DNA of 64,000 nt from Dryomyza anilis (Eukaryota > Arthropoda > Insecta > Diptera > Dryomyzidae): NCBI GenBank assembly GCA_951804985.1, contig OX638130.1, forward strand, positions 6,124,791-6,188,790, in the 5' to 3' direction. This document shows, piece after piece, positions 24,201 through 39,200 of the stretch (position 1 is the stretch's first letter; every line of letters begins with the position of its first letter). A program made the translations under genes and the position numbers. The notes below the pieces were generated by a model. That model worked only from the letters and a program-made list of their open reading frames with translations, searched no databases and was not told the origin of the DNA.

Positions 24201-27200
24201 TAGAAGTTTTAATGTGGTGAGTTTTAGTGTAATGAATTTAGTGTGATGAGTTTTATTGTGTTGAGTTAAGATGTGGTGAATTTATGTGTGGTGAGTTTTG
24301 GTGTGGTGAGATTAAGTAAGATGAGTAACATCCAATTTTTTTAAAGTTTAGTTGAAATCGATATCATTGAGATATAGCGTACTTAATTATTAGGTTCTAT
24401 GGGAGGTGCCACTCCCCTTTGCCCAATCTAGTTTATATATGGTTTAGAATACTCCATGGACTTTAGAGCATAGTAATGCAAATTGTCAGAAAAATACATT
24501 CAGTGGTTTTGCTATGAATCTGAATTATACACAAAAAATAAAAGTAGTCGTAAAAGTGGGCGTGGTCAACGAAAACTATGTAGTGACCTTCTCCTGGATC
24601 TGTAGGTTATATATTCCAAATTTTAAGAAAATCCGTGCACAGGTGTACGTTTGCATAGCACACAAACAAACGGAAAATATATAGAAGATGCTGTATTGGA
24701 TCTCGATAGGAAAAATCATTGTTTTTTTTTTTTTTTTGGAATATCTACTAAGATCCACAGCACTCAGACAGACTATATCCATTATACTGTGAAATCTATT
24801 CCCTACAATTTTGTGGTTAATATCACCACGAGCGCCCATGCCCAAGCCGGGATTCGAACACGAGACCTTCAGAATGCAAGTCCAGCGCGCTACCTCTGGA
24901 CTGCTGAGGCCGGCTGGAAAAATCATAATGCATTATTATTAATTTGGAGGAATATTGAACAAACCTCTTCTTAAATGCAAATGACAATCAAAATCAGCAT
25001 CTTCGAATAGCACTGATGTATGGCATGTCGATAGGAAAAACCAAATAAAGTGTTTATTAATTTATAGAACTATTGAACAAAACTGTTAAAATATAAATAC
25101 TAGGTAATGAATGGTAACTAATCATAGATTTTTTTCCTTTTCATAACTTACATGATCTGGCCATGAACTCCAATTTCTTTCATGGAATATTTTTCAATGC
25201 TATCCAATCAATCATTAATTTACAATGACTTTGTTTTACAAATTTTCGATCTCTGATAGGTACAGTTTCATCTTAAAAAAAACGTTTTCTAATAACGCTC
25301 TCTTAATAATATTTTTTCAAAAAGCACTTGTTACTGACCTTTTGTTTGCTATGATTAATGTCATGATTACAAACAATGTTTGTAACCATTATAATACAAA
25401 CACCATCATAAATATCATATAACCGCTCAACCCAACGTTTCTATTTATAAGACATAGAGCAGTTTTATAACTTTTTTTTTCCAAAAACTACAACATTTTT
25501 CAATTCCGTGCTTTTGGTTTTTTTTGTAATATGCTAATTTATGCCCACACACTTGCCCACAATATTATAACCCATTAAAAGCAATGTTTTATTAACTAAT
25601 GAACCAACTCATAAATATTTAAGATCTCTAAATGAAAAAAAATTAAAACTCGCTTGTCACATTTTTTAATAGCAATTAATCTTGGCAAATATATAACTAT
25701 TTTTTTTGCGCCAAATATTTTGTTATTTGATTTTCTCGTAGCAACAACTCTTTAAAGTAGACCCAAAAACTCTTTAAAGTAGAAATAAAAAATACAATAA
25801 AACCTGTAAAACTAAATTTAAAATACCTATGGGCCGTGAAATATGAAATAAATCTTCAAACAATTTTAGGCCACAAAATAAATATTTTTCTTTCTACTAT
25901 AAATAATATCACAAAAAAAATATATATCGAAACCGTTTCTCTCTTGTGCTATTGACTCAAGTGTCATTTACCACTGAAGTAGTTACCACTTTGTTATAGT
26001 GGTTTTGTTTGACATTGTTTTTGTAATTTACCAATATTTTTGCTCTAAAATTTTTGGTTATATTTGGTAATGGGAACTTGTTTTGTATAATTTATATTTT
26101 CAACTTTTTTATTTTTTTTTATTGATAAATGTTTGTTTTAGAAATTATTTCAGTATTCCGTATACACACATTTTTTTCTCAAGTTTATACTTAAAGCTTT
26201 TACAAGTGTTTCTCAAGTCTTGTTTCAAGTATTTTTACTTTTTCAGGTTTTTTTTCAAGTATTTTTCGACCCTAGTCATTTTTGTCTATTTATTGATATT
26301 TTTCGTTTACTTATTTTTCGATTTTTCGAGTGTTTCTCAAGTCTTGTTTGAAGTATTTTTAATTTTTACAAGACTATTTTATTTTTAAGTTTTTGACATT
26401 TTCTCTTGTATTTTGTTATGACTTAAATCATTTTTATCCATTTTTTGAGATTTTTCGAGTATTTTTTTTCGACTTTTTCAAGTGTTTTTCTTGTAGTATT
26501 TTTACTTTTTACAAGTTATTTTACTTTTATCGAGTATTTTTATGTGACTTACGTTTTGTTTTAGCTATTTTCGAGTATTTTTTCGACTTTTTCGAGTGTT
26601 TCTCAAGTTTTGATTGAAGTATTTTTACTTATTTCAAGTTATTTTACTCGTTCTCGAGTATTTTTGCGACTTACGTCTTTTTATTTATTTTTTGAGTATT
26701 TCGTGAGTCTTTTTTTGACTTTTTTCAAGTAATTTTCTTGAGTTTGTCTTAACCCAGTATGCCATTCGTTTCGATATCGTTACGAATTCAGTGCGAGTAG
26801 ATGGAGAAATCACACTATATCGGTTCTTATAACTATTTCGAGAGTCAAATTGGACCTACATGGTAGGTAGAAATCGAAACGTTCTGTCGGAGTTTTCTCG
26901 ATACTAGAAATTTAACTAAATCAGAACAATATCGAAGAAAAAATGATCAAAGTACGAGATTGCAGTGAAAAATATTACAATATCGATTTGATAAATGTTT
27001 AAATATCGTATCTTGTCAAAGAATTTCAGTGTACGAACATTTTTAAAAATTAGAATCGAGAAAGTAACGAGATCGAACTTTTTTATCAAAGTTATTCGAG
27101 AAAGCTTCGAGGCATTGAAGGACCTCGAGACATGGCAGACTGGGTAGTGTCTTTTTCAAGCATTTACTAAATTTATTTTTAAAAATATAAAAATAAACCT

Positions 27201-30200
27201 TTTTTTATATCGTTTTTTTAGACCTTTTTTATAATTTTTTGGTAGATTTTTTGTATTTTTTGTTGATATTTACATCTATTAAGTGCCGCCGTCTGCCGCT
27301 CAAAAAAAAAACGCGTTGCGCTCACGTTTCCGCGTCAAACATCTAACCCGTCGTCATTCAGTCAGTCACTAAAACCGTCGGCATCCAGCAATCTTTTAAT
27401 AACATCTCGCATGCGCCATAATATCGCCCATCAAATACACTATGTCGTCTCGTCGGACGGTATCGTAGGGGCGGGCGGGGGTACTGCGTCGGTAAATCGC
27501 GTCAAGTGTCGTCGCCGCTGTCTTTAAGATCAACAAATGTTGACAGCTGCTTTGATTATTTTGATGTACGGCCATTCATAACAATGACTTGAGAGAAGGA
27601 ATACAAAATAAATGAAAAAATTTCTACAAATTTGTCAAAATTTCACAATTTTAATGTAAGAAATTAGTAAGGTTTTATTAAAAAAGTAAATTTTAATTGA
27701 ACAATTTAATTTTTGTTTTAAAATTGTTCCAAAATATAAATCAAAAGCGTTTATAATTTCAATTCAATACAAAATTCGATATTTTTAATACCTAAGCAAA
27801 GTTTTTCATTCGAATTCAATTCTTTAAAGTTCCTTGAAATGATTTTAATTTAATTTTTATTGTCAAATATTTGAATTTCAATCGAAAGTAAAATTTTGAA
27901 CATATCCGAAACGCAACTTAATGAGAATTTTATTTTCTGTTTGCCTAGTAAGTCATTTATAATTCTTTATAAGAGAACATAAAATATTATAATAAAAAAA
28001 AAGGTTTTACGAATTGCCTGTGAATATTGCTGCATTTCAGTACAATTTTTGTCCAGATAACTAAAGAATTTAATCAAAATATAGCAACAAATTCTGTACA
28101 ATTTATAAAAAAAGAAATATATTTATTTATCTTTCTCATGTTTATGACTGGTTGACCACACAACTCAAACACCAAAACGATAAATTTAATTATTATCATT
28201 AAATGAATATTGACATATTTGCTAACCTAATGACACACAAAAACAAATAACTACCTACTATATATGTTTGTGAGCACTTGTTTAAATTTGTCATTTCTTG
28301 TTTAAATTTATCAGTTGTGAGTGTTTTCCAGGGGTGACTCTAAATAAGATAAATATTTTTTTTAATAATATTTTTATAATTCTATATAAATTTTAAAATG
28401 ATAAAAATATAGTTAAGTTTGATTAATATTACTTTGGCTATGAATATTCATTATGATTTTATTCAAAATCAATAAGATTTTATTCAAATTTCGTAAGATT
28501 TGATTAAACTTCAATATGATTTTATTAAAATTTTAAATGATTTGTTTAAAATTCAATATGATTTGATTAAAATTCAATATGACTTAATTGAAATTTAGTA
28601 TTATTTGATAAAAATCTAATATGATTTCATTAAACTTCAATATTTTTTAATTATAATTCAATATGATTTGATTAAAATTCAATATGACTTAATTGAAATT
28701 TAGTATGATTTGATAAAAATCTAATATGATTTCATTAAAATTCAATATATTTTAATTATAATTCAATATGATTTGATTAAAATTCAATATGATTTGATTA
28801 AAATTCAATATGATTTGATTGAAATTTAGTATGATTTGGTAAAAATCTAATATGATTTCATTAAAATTCAATATTTTTTAATTATAATTCAATATGTTTT
28901 GCTTAACATTCATAAGATTTGATTTAAATTGATTACGATTTGAGATAAATCCATTATGATTTGATTATAATTAGCATAATTTGTTTGGATTATGTTGTCA
29001 TTTAAATTCAGTATTTAAATTAAATATTATTTAATTCAAATTCAACATAAAAATATTCAAAATTAAATTGATTTGTTTGTAAATAATTTTAATAAAATTC
29101 ATTAAAATTCCGTATGATTCTATTAAGATTCAATATGATTTGATTTATATACAACAAGATATTATTCAAAGTTAAAATGTTTTAAGTTTAATATGATCTG
29201 ATTGAAATTCGATAAGATTTGAACAAAATTCAAAAGATTTAAATAAAATTGAATATGATTTGATTAAAATTGAATATGTTTTGATTAAAATTGAATATGT
29301 TTTGTTTAAAATTCTTTATAATTTTAATAAAATACAAAAGATTCACTGAAAATCAATATGATTTGATTAAAATTCTATATAATTTGAATACATTTCATAA
29401 GACTCAATATGATTTAACTAAGATTCAATGTGATTTGATTCTACCCAGTATGCCATTCGTATCGATATCGTTACGAGATCAGTGTGACTAGATGGAGAAA
29501 TCACAACATATCGGACCCGTTCTCGTAACGATATCGAGCGTCAAATTGGACCCAGGTGGTAGGTAGATATCGGAACGTTCTGTCGGAGTTTTCTCAATAC
29601 GAGAAATTTTTCGAAATCGGAACGATATCGAAGAAAAAAATTATCAAAGTTCGAGATTGCTGCGAAAAATATTGCGATATCGATTTGATAAATGTTTAAA
29701 TGTCGTATCTTGTCAAAGAATTTGAATGAACGAACATTTTTAAAAATTAGAATTGAGCAAGCAACGTAATCGACATTTTTTATCGAAAGTTTTCGAGAAA
29801 GCTTCGAGTTATCGAAGGTCTCCGAGACATGGCAGATTGGGTAGTTCAATATAATTTGATTTAAATTTATGTCGTTTAATATTATTATACAAAATTTATA
29901 AGATGTTATTAAACTCAATATGATTTGATTAAAATTCCATATAATTTGACATAAATTAAATAGAAATGCTTTAAATTAAATATTATTTGAAAAATGTTAT
30001 ATATCACATCAATACCTTTTTAATGTGTTAAAATTTAATAAAGTTTGTTTAAAAAATTGAAATATAATTCAATTAAATTTGCTTAAACATCCTATTAATA
30101 AATTAAAGCTATTAACATATTTACACTATTTACATGTGCTGTACAAAATACCTTTTTCAGACGCACAAATATTTTTATGAATTTTTTAAATTGTAATTTT

Positions 30201-33200
30201 GAATATTTATGTTTTGTTTTTTCATATTCCATACACGTAAACTCAAGTCTATAACACGTACTTCTTGTATATCTAAACATATTTGTAGCAACAGCAACGA
30301 AAATTCAAAATTTATAACTCATGCCTTAACTATATATCTTAATATAAACGCCTCCGCCACTATTAGAAAAAAAAATAACAGAAAAACCCACAAAATGTAA
30401 TTTTTATTAATTGTAGTGGGTTGGTCTTTTTTTTAATTCTTTTTGCTTTAGGCCTACAATATACCAATGTTTTATATGGATGGTTTATGTGCTTTTGATT
30501 AATAATTCAATTACGGTCATAGATCAGCACACAAAATACCAGTAGCTGCCAGACGAGCAACACATAATTGTGTCAAAATGAATTAACGTAGCCTAATTTA
30601 ATTACAATTTGTTACAAATTTTTATTTTCGAAAGAATCATATTTAATTGGAGTGGGGTCATCACGCATGGTATTCACACCAGCTATTTATACAGTTAAAT
30701 GTTATAAAAAATATTTAGTGTATTCACAGTTCGTTGTATTTTAGTCTGGTATTCGTACCATGTAGTATATATACGACACAATAACACAGAAACGTCAATA
30801 TGTTGTTGCATCCCTTATAAAAGTGAAATACCACAAGTGTTGTATTTAAGAGTAGCCCTGAGGCATGTTTTTGGTGTAGTATTTTGTGAAATTAAAAAAT
30901 ATTGTGAAATTGAAGACAAATAAAGCAGATAAAATATTAATTTAATTGTTTTTTTTTTTCAAATCGAGGAATATTTATAATAATTTCAAAATTTTATAAG
31001 AATCAGCTACATTTATTTTACGAAATATTTTAACAAACAGAGAAGTGGTGCTCACAGTTCAAATGTCGTACTGTCATATTCGTACAATGGCGTACCAGTG
31101 CCATGAAACTGTGAATACGCTAATTATATTTCTTTTATTGTAGTATTTCGAACTTATAATGTTTTATATATACAAATTTCCGCTTTCCATAGACTACTCT
31201 AATTGTTTTTTCAATGAACATTCTATATTTCATTTCTAAATAATTTGATACTCCTAATTTTAACTGCATACTTAGATTTTTTTAACACTAAACGTTTTTT
31301 TAGAAAATGTTATTCGAAATTTAAGTGAATTTTTTTAGTTACTTTTTTGTACACAAACATTACAGAACTTTACAAAAGTAGTTTTTCAAAAACATTTAAA
31401 ATACAATTTTTTCGTTAAATATTCAACTAATTTTAATAAATAGTTGAATGCCCATATTCCACGTAGTTTTCAAATTATTTGTAACTTAAGTGTAAAATTT
31501 GTTTATACTTTATTAAACTTTTTCATATTTTTCAACTGCTTAATTCTAAAGCATAGAAATCTCAAATTTATTAACTGGTTTCGATTAACATAATTTCACC
31601 TGTTTGCTGACCAACATGTTATAACTTAAAACCATTTAAATTATTAATTTACAACGTGATTTTCAAGCCCTCTTGCTTTTTATACCACATAACATTTACA
31701 TATGTAAATACATAGAGTTAATTTAAAACTCACAAAAATAAAAAATTACGCATAAATTTAACCAGTTTTCAAAACTCAAAAATTCTATAACTTGACTTAA
31801 AGTTTGTGCCGCATCTAACTCCGCCCACCTTTTATATGTGCTGCCGGCATTTTTCGATGAGCCGGCAAATCGTGGTGCTTCCCGCCAAAAATACTTCCAT
31901 GGTTTTGTCTTATTTTACACCGTTTTTTTGTATACGTTTTTCTGTTTTCAAACATGATTGAGGCTCTGAAAAAACAACGAAATATGAAAGCAATCAATTT
32001 TTGTTTTGTATGGTTTTTATTTTGTTGGCAAGATCGTGTTTTTGTAACGTTTTATATTACCGTCAAAATGGCTTTGTCGTCTATACAAAAAAAGAGCTGT
32101 TTTTGTTATTTAATGCAAACATCATGAATTTGATATTATTTTTTTTTTATATTGATTAATGAGTTGTAATGTTTTGACGATATGCAAATATTGTTTATGT
32201 TTATTTTTACAAGTGTATCGATATCTTTGTTGATCGTCATTAATATGAAATTCTATATCTGTTTTAATTCAATTGACAAAAGCATCGAAAAGCATAACAA
32301 TTGTGTAAAATATATTATTTTAATGTGGTTAATGTTTTTATGTTTGTGCAAATGTGTAAGATGATAATAGCAATAATGTCTTAAGACAAACATGATGCTC
32401 TCAACTATATTCATCTCTCAAAACTACGCTCGCTTTCTGGACTTTTTTGAGCATTGGCATGTTTAATAGAAGTAGACGTAATAATTATATGTTTACAGGC
32501 ATAAATCATACTAGTTCTGAGTACAACTTAGATATGTTGTTCTTACTTTGTTTCATTATATTATTTTTATTTTTTATAAATTTACTATTACTTACCTGCC
32601 TAATTTATAGCTTTTTCTATAGTCATATTTGTCTCTATTATTTTTTAAATTCAAACTTCTTTTCACTCTTTTTATATATTCTTGAAAAGTAGTATTTTTC
32701 GATAAGTAACTCCAGTAATATGAAATTATCTACTTGTGATATGTTTCATTTTTCTGAAGTCACACTTTTTTTCTACTATTTCAACCTATAACATTGAATT
32801 TTGTGACCTCTGACACATTTTGTATTATCTTTCATTGTATTTGTCTATAGTTCAAGATCTTTGCCTACCACCATCATCAATCATAATCAACAGCGAGACT
32901 TATTTATAACACGGCACCCTATCAAAAAAATAAAAAAAAAACCTTCCATCATTATGATAGCTAGCATTTTTTCTTTTATTTTGTCTATATTCTGAAATTA
33001 AGGAAAACCTTTTCGTTTCCTGTACAACAAACAAAGTCTAATGACCCAACAGTTTTATAATAAAAGCTTTTTTTTCTTCTACGTTTTTGATTGATTTTAT
33101 TCCCACGTACATTTTACCACCTTTCCAAACCACTAAGAGATCGACAAAAAGTGTTGGTGGTTTCAATTATCACTAGCTAAGGAATTTAACCACAATTTGC

Positions 33201-36200
33201 TTTTTTTATTACTGCATCGAATTAATAACTTCTTTTATGTCTATTTTGCTTATTGCCAACATTTTTCATTTTGGCCAACAAATGTTTGTAATTTTATTTT
33301 TGCTCAACTAAAATTAAATAATGGTTTTCCGGTCAATGTTTTTTTTTCTTTTACAAGAGATACTGGGAAAAACATAAAAGAAAACACGAAAAAATTATTT
33401 TTTTCTATAGTTATCAATAAGAATTTAATTTGTAACGTTTTTAAAACATGTCTTATTTGAACAAAATTAGTTTGTGGCAAGCATATTTTATTGCTGCAAT
33501 TATATTGTGCTCTTTAAACTAACTATAGTTTATCGCTTTTAAACATTTTCATAGACACTGCTTTAATTACGACCTATTTTTCGTTTTTGTTTCGACCTCT
33601 TTTTTTTGTTTCAGTAGTCAGTCGCTCCAATTCAATTACCAAAATTGCTGACATGCGGAAACCACATTTTTTTTTTGTTTTGTTTCGTTGTCCGCTCAAT
33701 TAAAGCCGCTTAAATGACAAGCATAAAATAGTCTATGTTTTTCTAGTTTTTTCTCTTGTTGTTTTTTTTTTTTTTGTTTTCTGTAATGTAGGCTTTATTT
33801 TGACTTTCTCAATATGTCCAAAATAATGCAAACACGTTTTGTTTGTGGCGCGCCACTGTTTTAAACTCTTTGAAAATTGTTGAAACCTTTTTGGGATAAA
33901 AAGACCTCAATGATTATGAGCAACAATTGCTTGATGATATGACATAAAGTTGAACAAATTCAAAAGTAAAATAAAGTGTCTAATCTGCGGTTTAATCTGC
34001 AGTTTAAGACACATGCGTAATGTGTTTTTTTTTAGTTTTTTTTTATTTTTAATATTTTTTTTTCATCACAAAGATATATCGCATTTGATGTATTTATATA
34101 CACTATGAAAAAACATGTTTTTAATAACTCGTTAAATATATTCACTCAGAAAAAGATCCTATAAAAATAGGTTATTGAATCAATAGTATACAAAAAATAA
34201 ATATTTTCATATAAACTCTAATTTCATAGTATATAATAGTATATTGTAGTATTTAATGGAATTTAAATAATAATTTATTAAAATAATAAGTTATTCTATT
34301 GTCTAATTTTAATAGCAGAAAAAAAAACTATTGATTTTTTCTATGTTGTTTGTGACAAACGAATATCATTATTGATAAAGTTGACAGGGATACATCTTGA
34401 ACTCATACATATTCCTTAATCGAATCTCACATTTTTTATTTTTTTTAATCATTAACATAATTGATACAAGTCGACAATGACATGATTTATGAACTCATGT
34501 TATTATCATTAGTATTGTCATGGCAATCATATTCTTCATTTGAATATCATAATTTCAAAAATAATTTCATAGTATATTGTAGTATTTAATGGATTTTAAA
34601 TAATAATTTATTAAAATAATAAGTTATTTTATTGTCTAATTTTAATAGCAGAAAAAAAACTATTGATTTTATAGTATTATTTCTGAGTTTGTTTGTGATA
34701 AACGTATAACAAAATTGAATCAATAAAGTTGACAGGGACACAGCTTGAACTCTTACATATTTCTTAATCGCATCCGACATTTTTAGTTTTATTAATCATT
34801 AACATGCTTAATACAAGTCGACAATACTAATTACATGACTTCTGAACTCATGTTATTATCATTACTATTATCGTGGTAATCATATTCTTCATTTGGATGT
34901 CATTCTTTCTGAATATTTTATTAATTAACTTGATTAATATCAGTCGATTTATTATTAAATTAACTATAATTTCCAGCAAACATAATTCTCACTTCTACAG
35001 TTATACTTGTCACAATCATGCTTTTTCATAATTATATAGTTATGCTAATCACATTTTTTCTTCGCGTGCAGTTATTACATGTTGAACTAGTACCAGCAAA
35101 AAAAGCTGAATTAAAAAAAAGCAACAATTTTTAATTTCTGCTTTTTGAGTCCGAGTTTTGTTAAGTACATTAACCTTATAATTATTTAAACAGCCAACAT
35201 CCGTGCATTTGGTTTTTTGTCTTTTGCTGACGAACCGACTGACAAGATTTCTTCATTCGTACATTTATTGTTGTAATCTTCTAAATTGCTTAAACGTGTA
35301 CAAGATTTTAATTGTTTTTTCTTTGCTTTTACCATACTCGTCGTCGTCTCTTGTTTCATAATCTCTTGGTCAAAGTTCAGTTTCAAAGATGCAAAATCTT
35401 TTTTTATATGCTTTTTATTTTGTGTGCATGAGTAATAGTTTAGGATTAAAATAATGGTAAAGTTGAATTTTTATGTAATTTAAAAATTAAATATAAAAAA
35501 AAAAAATGAAAATGTGTTTAACAGCAAACATAATCTTATTGCAACCAATTAACTTGATTTTCTTAATTTTTAAAAATGAATGTGTTATTCTGAAAACAAA
35601 AGTTTTCAAATTGTTGCTTAAATCATTACAATTATTAATTTTCCAATTGTAATATCCAAACATGTTTATGTTTACAATATGTTTATATGCTTGCAGTTAT
35701 CATTTGTTCACTCCGCAAACATTTGTATGTGTTCTGCGTCTATTAAGGTTTCAAAAAACTGCACAATTATTTTTTTTATTTATTAATCAATTTCAATCAA
35801 ATATCTTTCTAGAAATTTTATATTATTCAAACTGCATAATGCCCTCGCATAATTAGCCTACGTAATGTTTCAATAATTACAATGAGATAAAAAATTACTA
35901 GATGCCATCAGTTGTCTTGCCTAATTATCAATTTAATAAAAGCCTCACCAATATCTAAAAAAAACTTTATTTCTTTAATTTCTTTGTTATTTAATGCGTA
36001 TGCAAAAAACGTTCATCTGATTAGGCTGAATATAAAATATTCACAATAAAAATACATTGTGTTTTTGTTTCTTGTGGCTACACATTTTTTTTGTTTGACC
36101 CTTCAGTAGCCAGTAATATATTTTTTTAATTTTTGTATTTTTTATTGTTGCCGCCCACATACTTTGTGTCTGCTGTGACTGACTGTCTGATAATTGATTA

Positions 36201-39200
36201 ATTAGAGCCAATATCTACGTTCGGAAATTTTAAATTAACTTTGCTGATAATTGCGCTTGATATTTTTTACATTTTTCTTTTACTTTTTTGAGAAATACTT
36301 ATTTTTGACTTCTTTAAACTTGTCATTTTTTTTCTTCTTGAATTTATTTATTTTTAAATCCTCTTCTTTTAAAATGGATTCATCGAATAATTGATAATTT
36401 ATTGCGCAATCGAGAATGGTTGATTTATCTTTCTAAAATTGGCTTTATTGATATAGTACAAAAATTTTAATGTACAATGAACTGAACTCTGATGAATTTT
36501 TAAAAATGTTGGGAAATCAAAATTTAAAAATTAAATTTAGTTTTTTTTTTTCAATTTGTACTATTATTTTGTTTGTTTTTAAAGCACCTATCGGTTCGCA
36601 TCAATATTTAAAAATATTTTGCCAAACATTAATTTGCCATGTTAGAAAAATATTTGGCAAAATATTTTTAAATAATGATGCTAATCGATAGGTGCTTTAA
36701 AAGCAAACAATTAATGATTTTACACCACTATTTTATCTTATACCAATAAAAAGTTATGGCAAAAAAACGAAAATATTCGCCCTTTTGGCATGAAAACATT
36801 TTCAATTTTTCGAATTCCCCTTTTGGTTTTGTCTTTTGTGGCTAAAAATATCCAACAAATCGCACACGATTTTGGCACAGTAAACTTGAGGAAAAACCAC
36901 AATCAAAAAAAAAAAAAACGAAAATGTCAAAAATTACACATTTGCCCCTTTGACATGATAGTAACGATATCATGTTCATTTTTCTCAGTTCCATTTCATT
37001 TTGAGTTCATCATGAGCTCTAAGTCAAACTAATTTTATACTAATTTTTCACATTTTCTTCAATTTACATTTAACGTTTTATCATTTTTTTTATATTAAAA
37101 TGCATATTTTTCAAAAATTCCTTCGTTTACTTACTCAGTTTTTTTTCGTATCTCCCCATATTAACATGCGTAAATGAATCGTAATTGATTTTACGCATTT
37201 TTATTAAGTGTAAACTAAAAAGCCATCCGGTAAGTTGTGCGTCCGCTCATTCGTCGTCTAAAGTGTGTCACTTGAATAAATCAACATAGTCTACATTTCA
37301 AATGTGTGCTCGAGTTTTAGTCAACATTTGAATAAAAAAATAAGAAAAAAATCGCAAAATGTGTGAAAAAAAAACACAAAAATTTTTGCAAATATACGCA
37401 TGAATTATATATAATATATATAAATTTTAATTGCATTTTTGACCACCAAATATACAACATTTTTTTTCAAATGTCATGAATACTGATTGTCTTGCTGTTA
37501 TAATAAATTTAAATTGACGTCATTCAAATGTTTCGAATAGACTTTTTAAAAAGTATCAAAGTACTTTGTACTTCGCACTTTTTAAAAAGTACCAGAGTAC
37601 TTTGTACTTAGAACAATTTACGTTTTTAAAAAGCTGTCATTTTTGAAAATAATACACGATTTTTTCTATAGATATGCTATATATAATAAATATATAATTT
37701 AAGAGTATTGATTTCTACTACATGCTCAGTTTTTTTCAATCATATCTCTTACATCATTTCTATATAATTCAGGAGTGCTGATTTTTATTGTATACTCAGT
37801 TTTATTTTCATATCCCATACATCATTTTTATTTAATTCAAGGGTGATGATTTTAACTGCATACTCGGTTTTCCTAAAAATTTAAAACGAAACTTCAGATT
37901 CTGTACAGTCACTTTTTAGAATAAAAAAATTACAGCACTTCACAAAAGTAATTTTTCAAAAACATTTCAAATCCAATTTCTTCCAATTGTCAAAGCAAAT
38001 TTTAGTATAACAAATACTGCTAATATTTTTATTAGTTTTCAAGATATTTCGATCTAACCCTGTATGGTATGGCATAGGAAAAGTGTTTTTTTTCATTGGT
38101 CGAGTTCGGAAATGACTTCAACATTTTTATTTATTTAAAAAGATATTATAAAAAATTATTTCTGCACTTGTTTCCCAGAATTTCAGCGCATACTTCAAAG
38201 TCTAATAATTTTCGCTCATTTTTTGTGATTTAAATATGAAAAAAGAAAACTTTAACAAAAAAATTAAAACAACTTTTGTGTCGTTTGTATTATTATTTTG
38301 AACAACGAACCCACATATAGAATATGGTTTCGTGTACAGTTTGTAAATAATACAATTTTATTTATGTATTGCAAGATAAAATTGTTTATATTTACTTTTT
38401 CGATCAGATAAGAACCGAAAACAACATATCTACCTTACGCAAACACCTTACGTTACACCCTAGTTTTGCTCAATATACGTCAGTCAAACAACACTTGCTG
38501 CTCTACTAATAATGATAATTATAATCATAATAATGTCGGTGACAGATCGATGTTTGTTATGTTTGCTGTTGAAGAGAGTGATATAGGTCACGCAACAATT
38601 ATTTGTGAGGGACTGTTATAAAATGTCGTTATTTTAAATAAGTAGATAGTAAAAAAACGTTATATCTTGGACAATTTTACGTTGAGAAAGATCATTTTGG
38701 TGTCAATGAAGAGGGAAAAGATTAAACAGCGAGATTTCAAATGACAATAAATGATTTTAATAATTTTAATATATAAACTCTGAAAATGGGAAATGATAAA
38801 ATTTGATTTGATTCAGTTAAGTTCTATAAAATTAAAATTTCTATGTTTTAGAATTCGATTTTTCAGGAACTGTTTGAATTACACAAATGCTTTTTTGTTC
38901 TCCCGATAAATCTGAAATATGCTCTATAACCTTAGTTTAAATTTAGTTTCCCCCACTGTATCACATCTGTTATTAAAATAATTTCTGCGTCCACGCATTT
39001 TCTGTTTTTAAATTAAGCCACATTTTACCACATTGTCTGACGTTTGTCTATCGCATAATTTATTGCTGTTAATTTAAAGCGTCAAGAATCAAAATAACTT
39101 GTCCTACTAACATGTTTTATTCATTACAAAGATTTATCGAAAATGAAATATTTTTGTTTATTTAAAAAAAAATAAATAAATCAGCAGCACCACGCTCAAT

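Noticed and set aside
24840..24915. tRNA gene on the minus strand
   Set aside because: Same reasoning: it is followed by a SINE body, an A tail and a target-site duplication.
26083..26617. Two Phe-rich ORFs (101 and 74 codons) that look like membrane proteins
   Set aside because: They are translations of a T-rich minisatellite; hydrophobicity comes from TTT codons.
29541..29918. 125-codon minus-strand ORF
   Set aside because: It spans the TIR element and adjoining minisatellite. The homologous copy at 26751 is not open in the same frame and no domain is recognisable.
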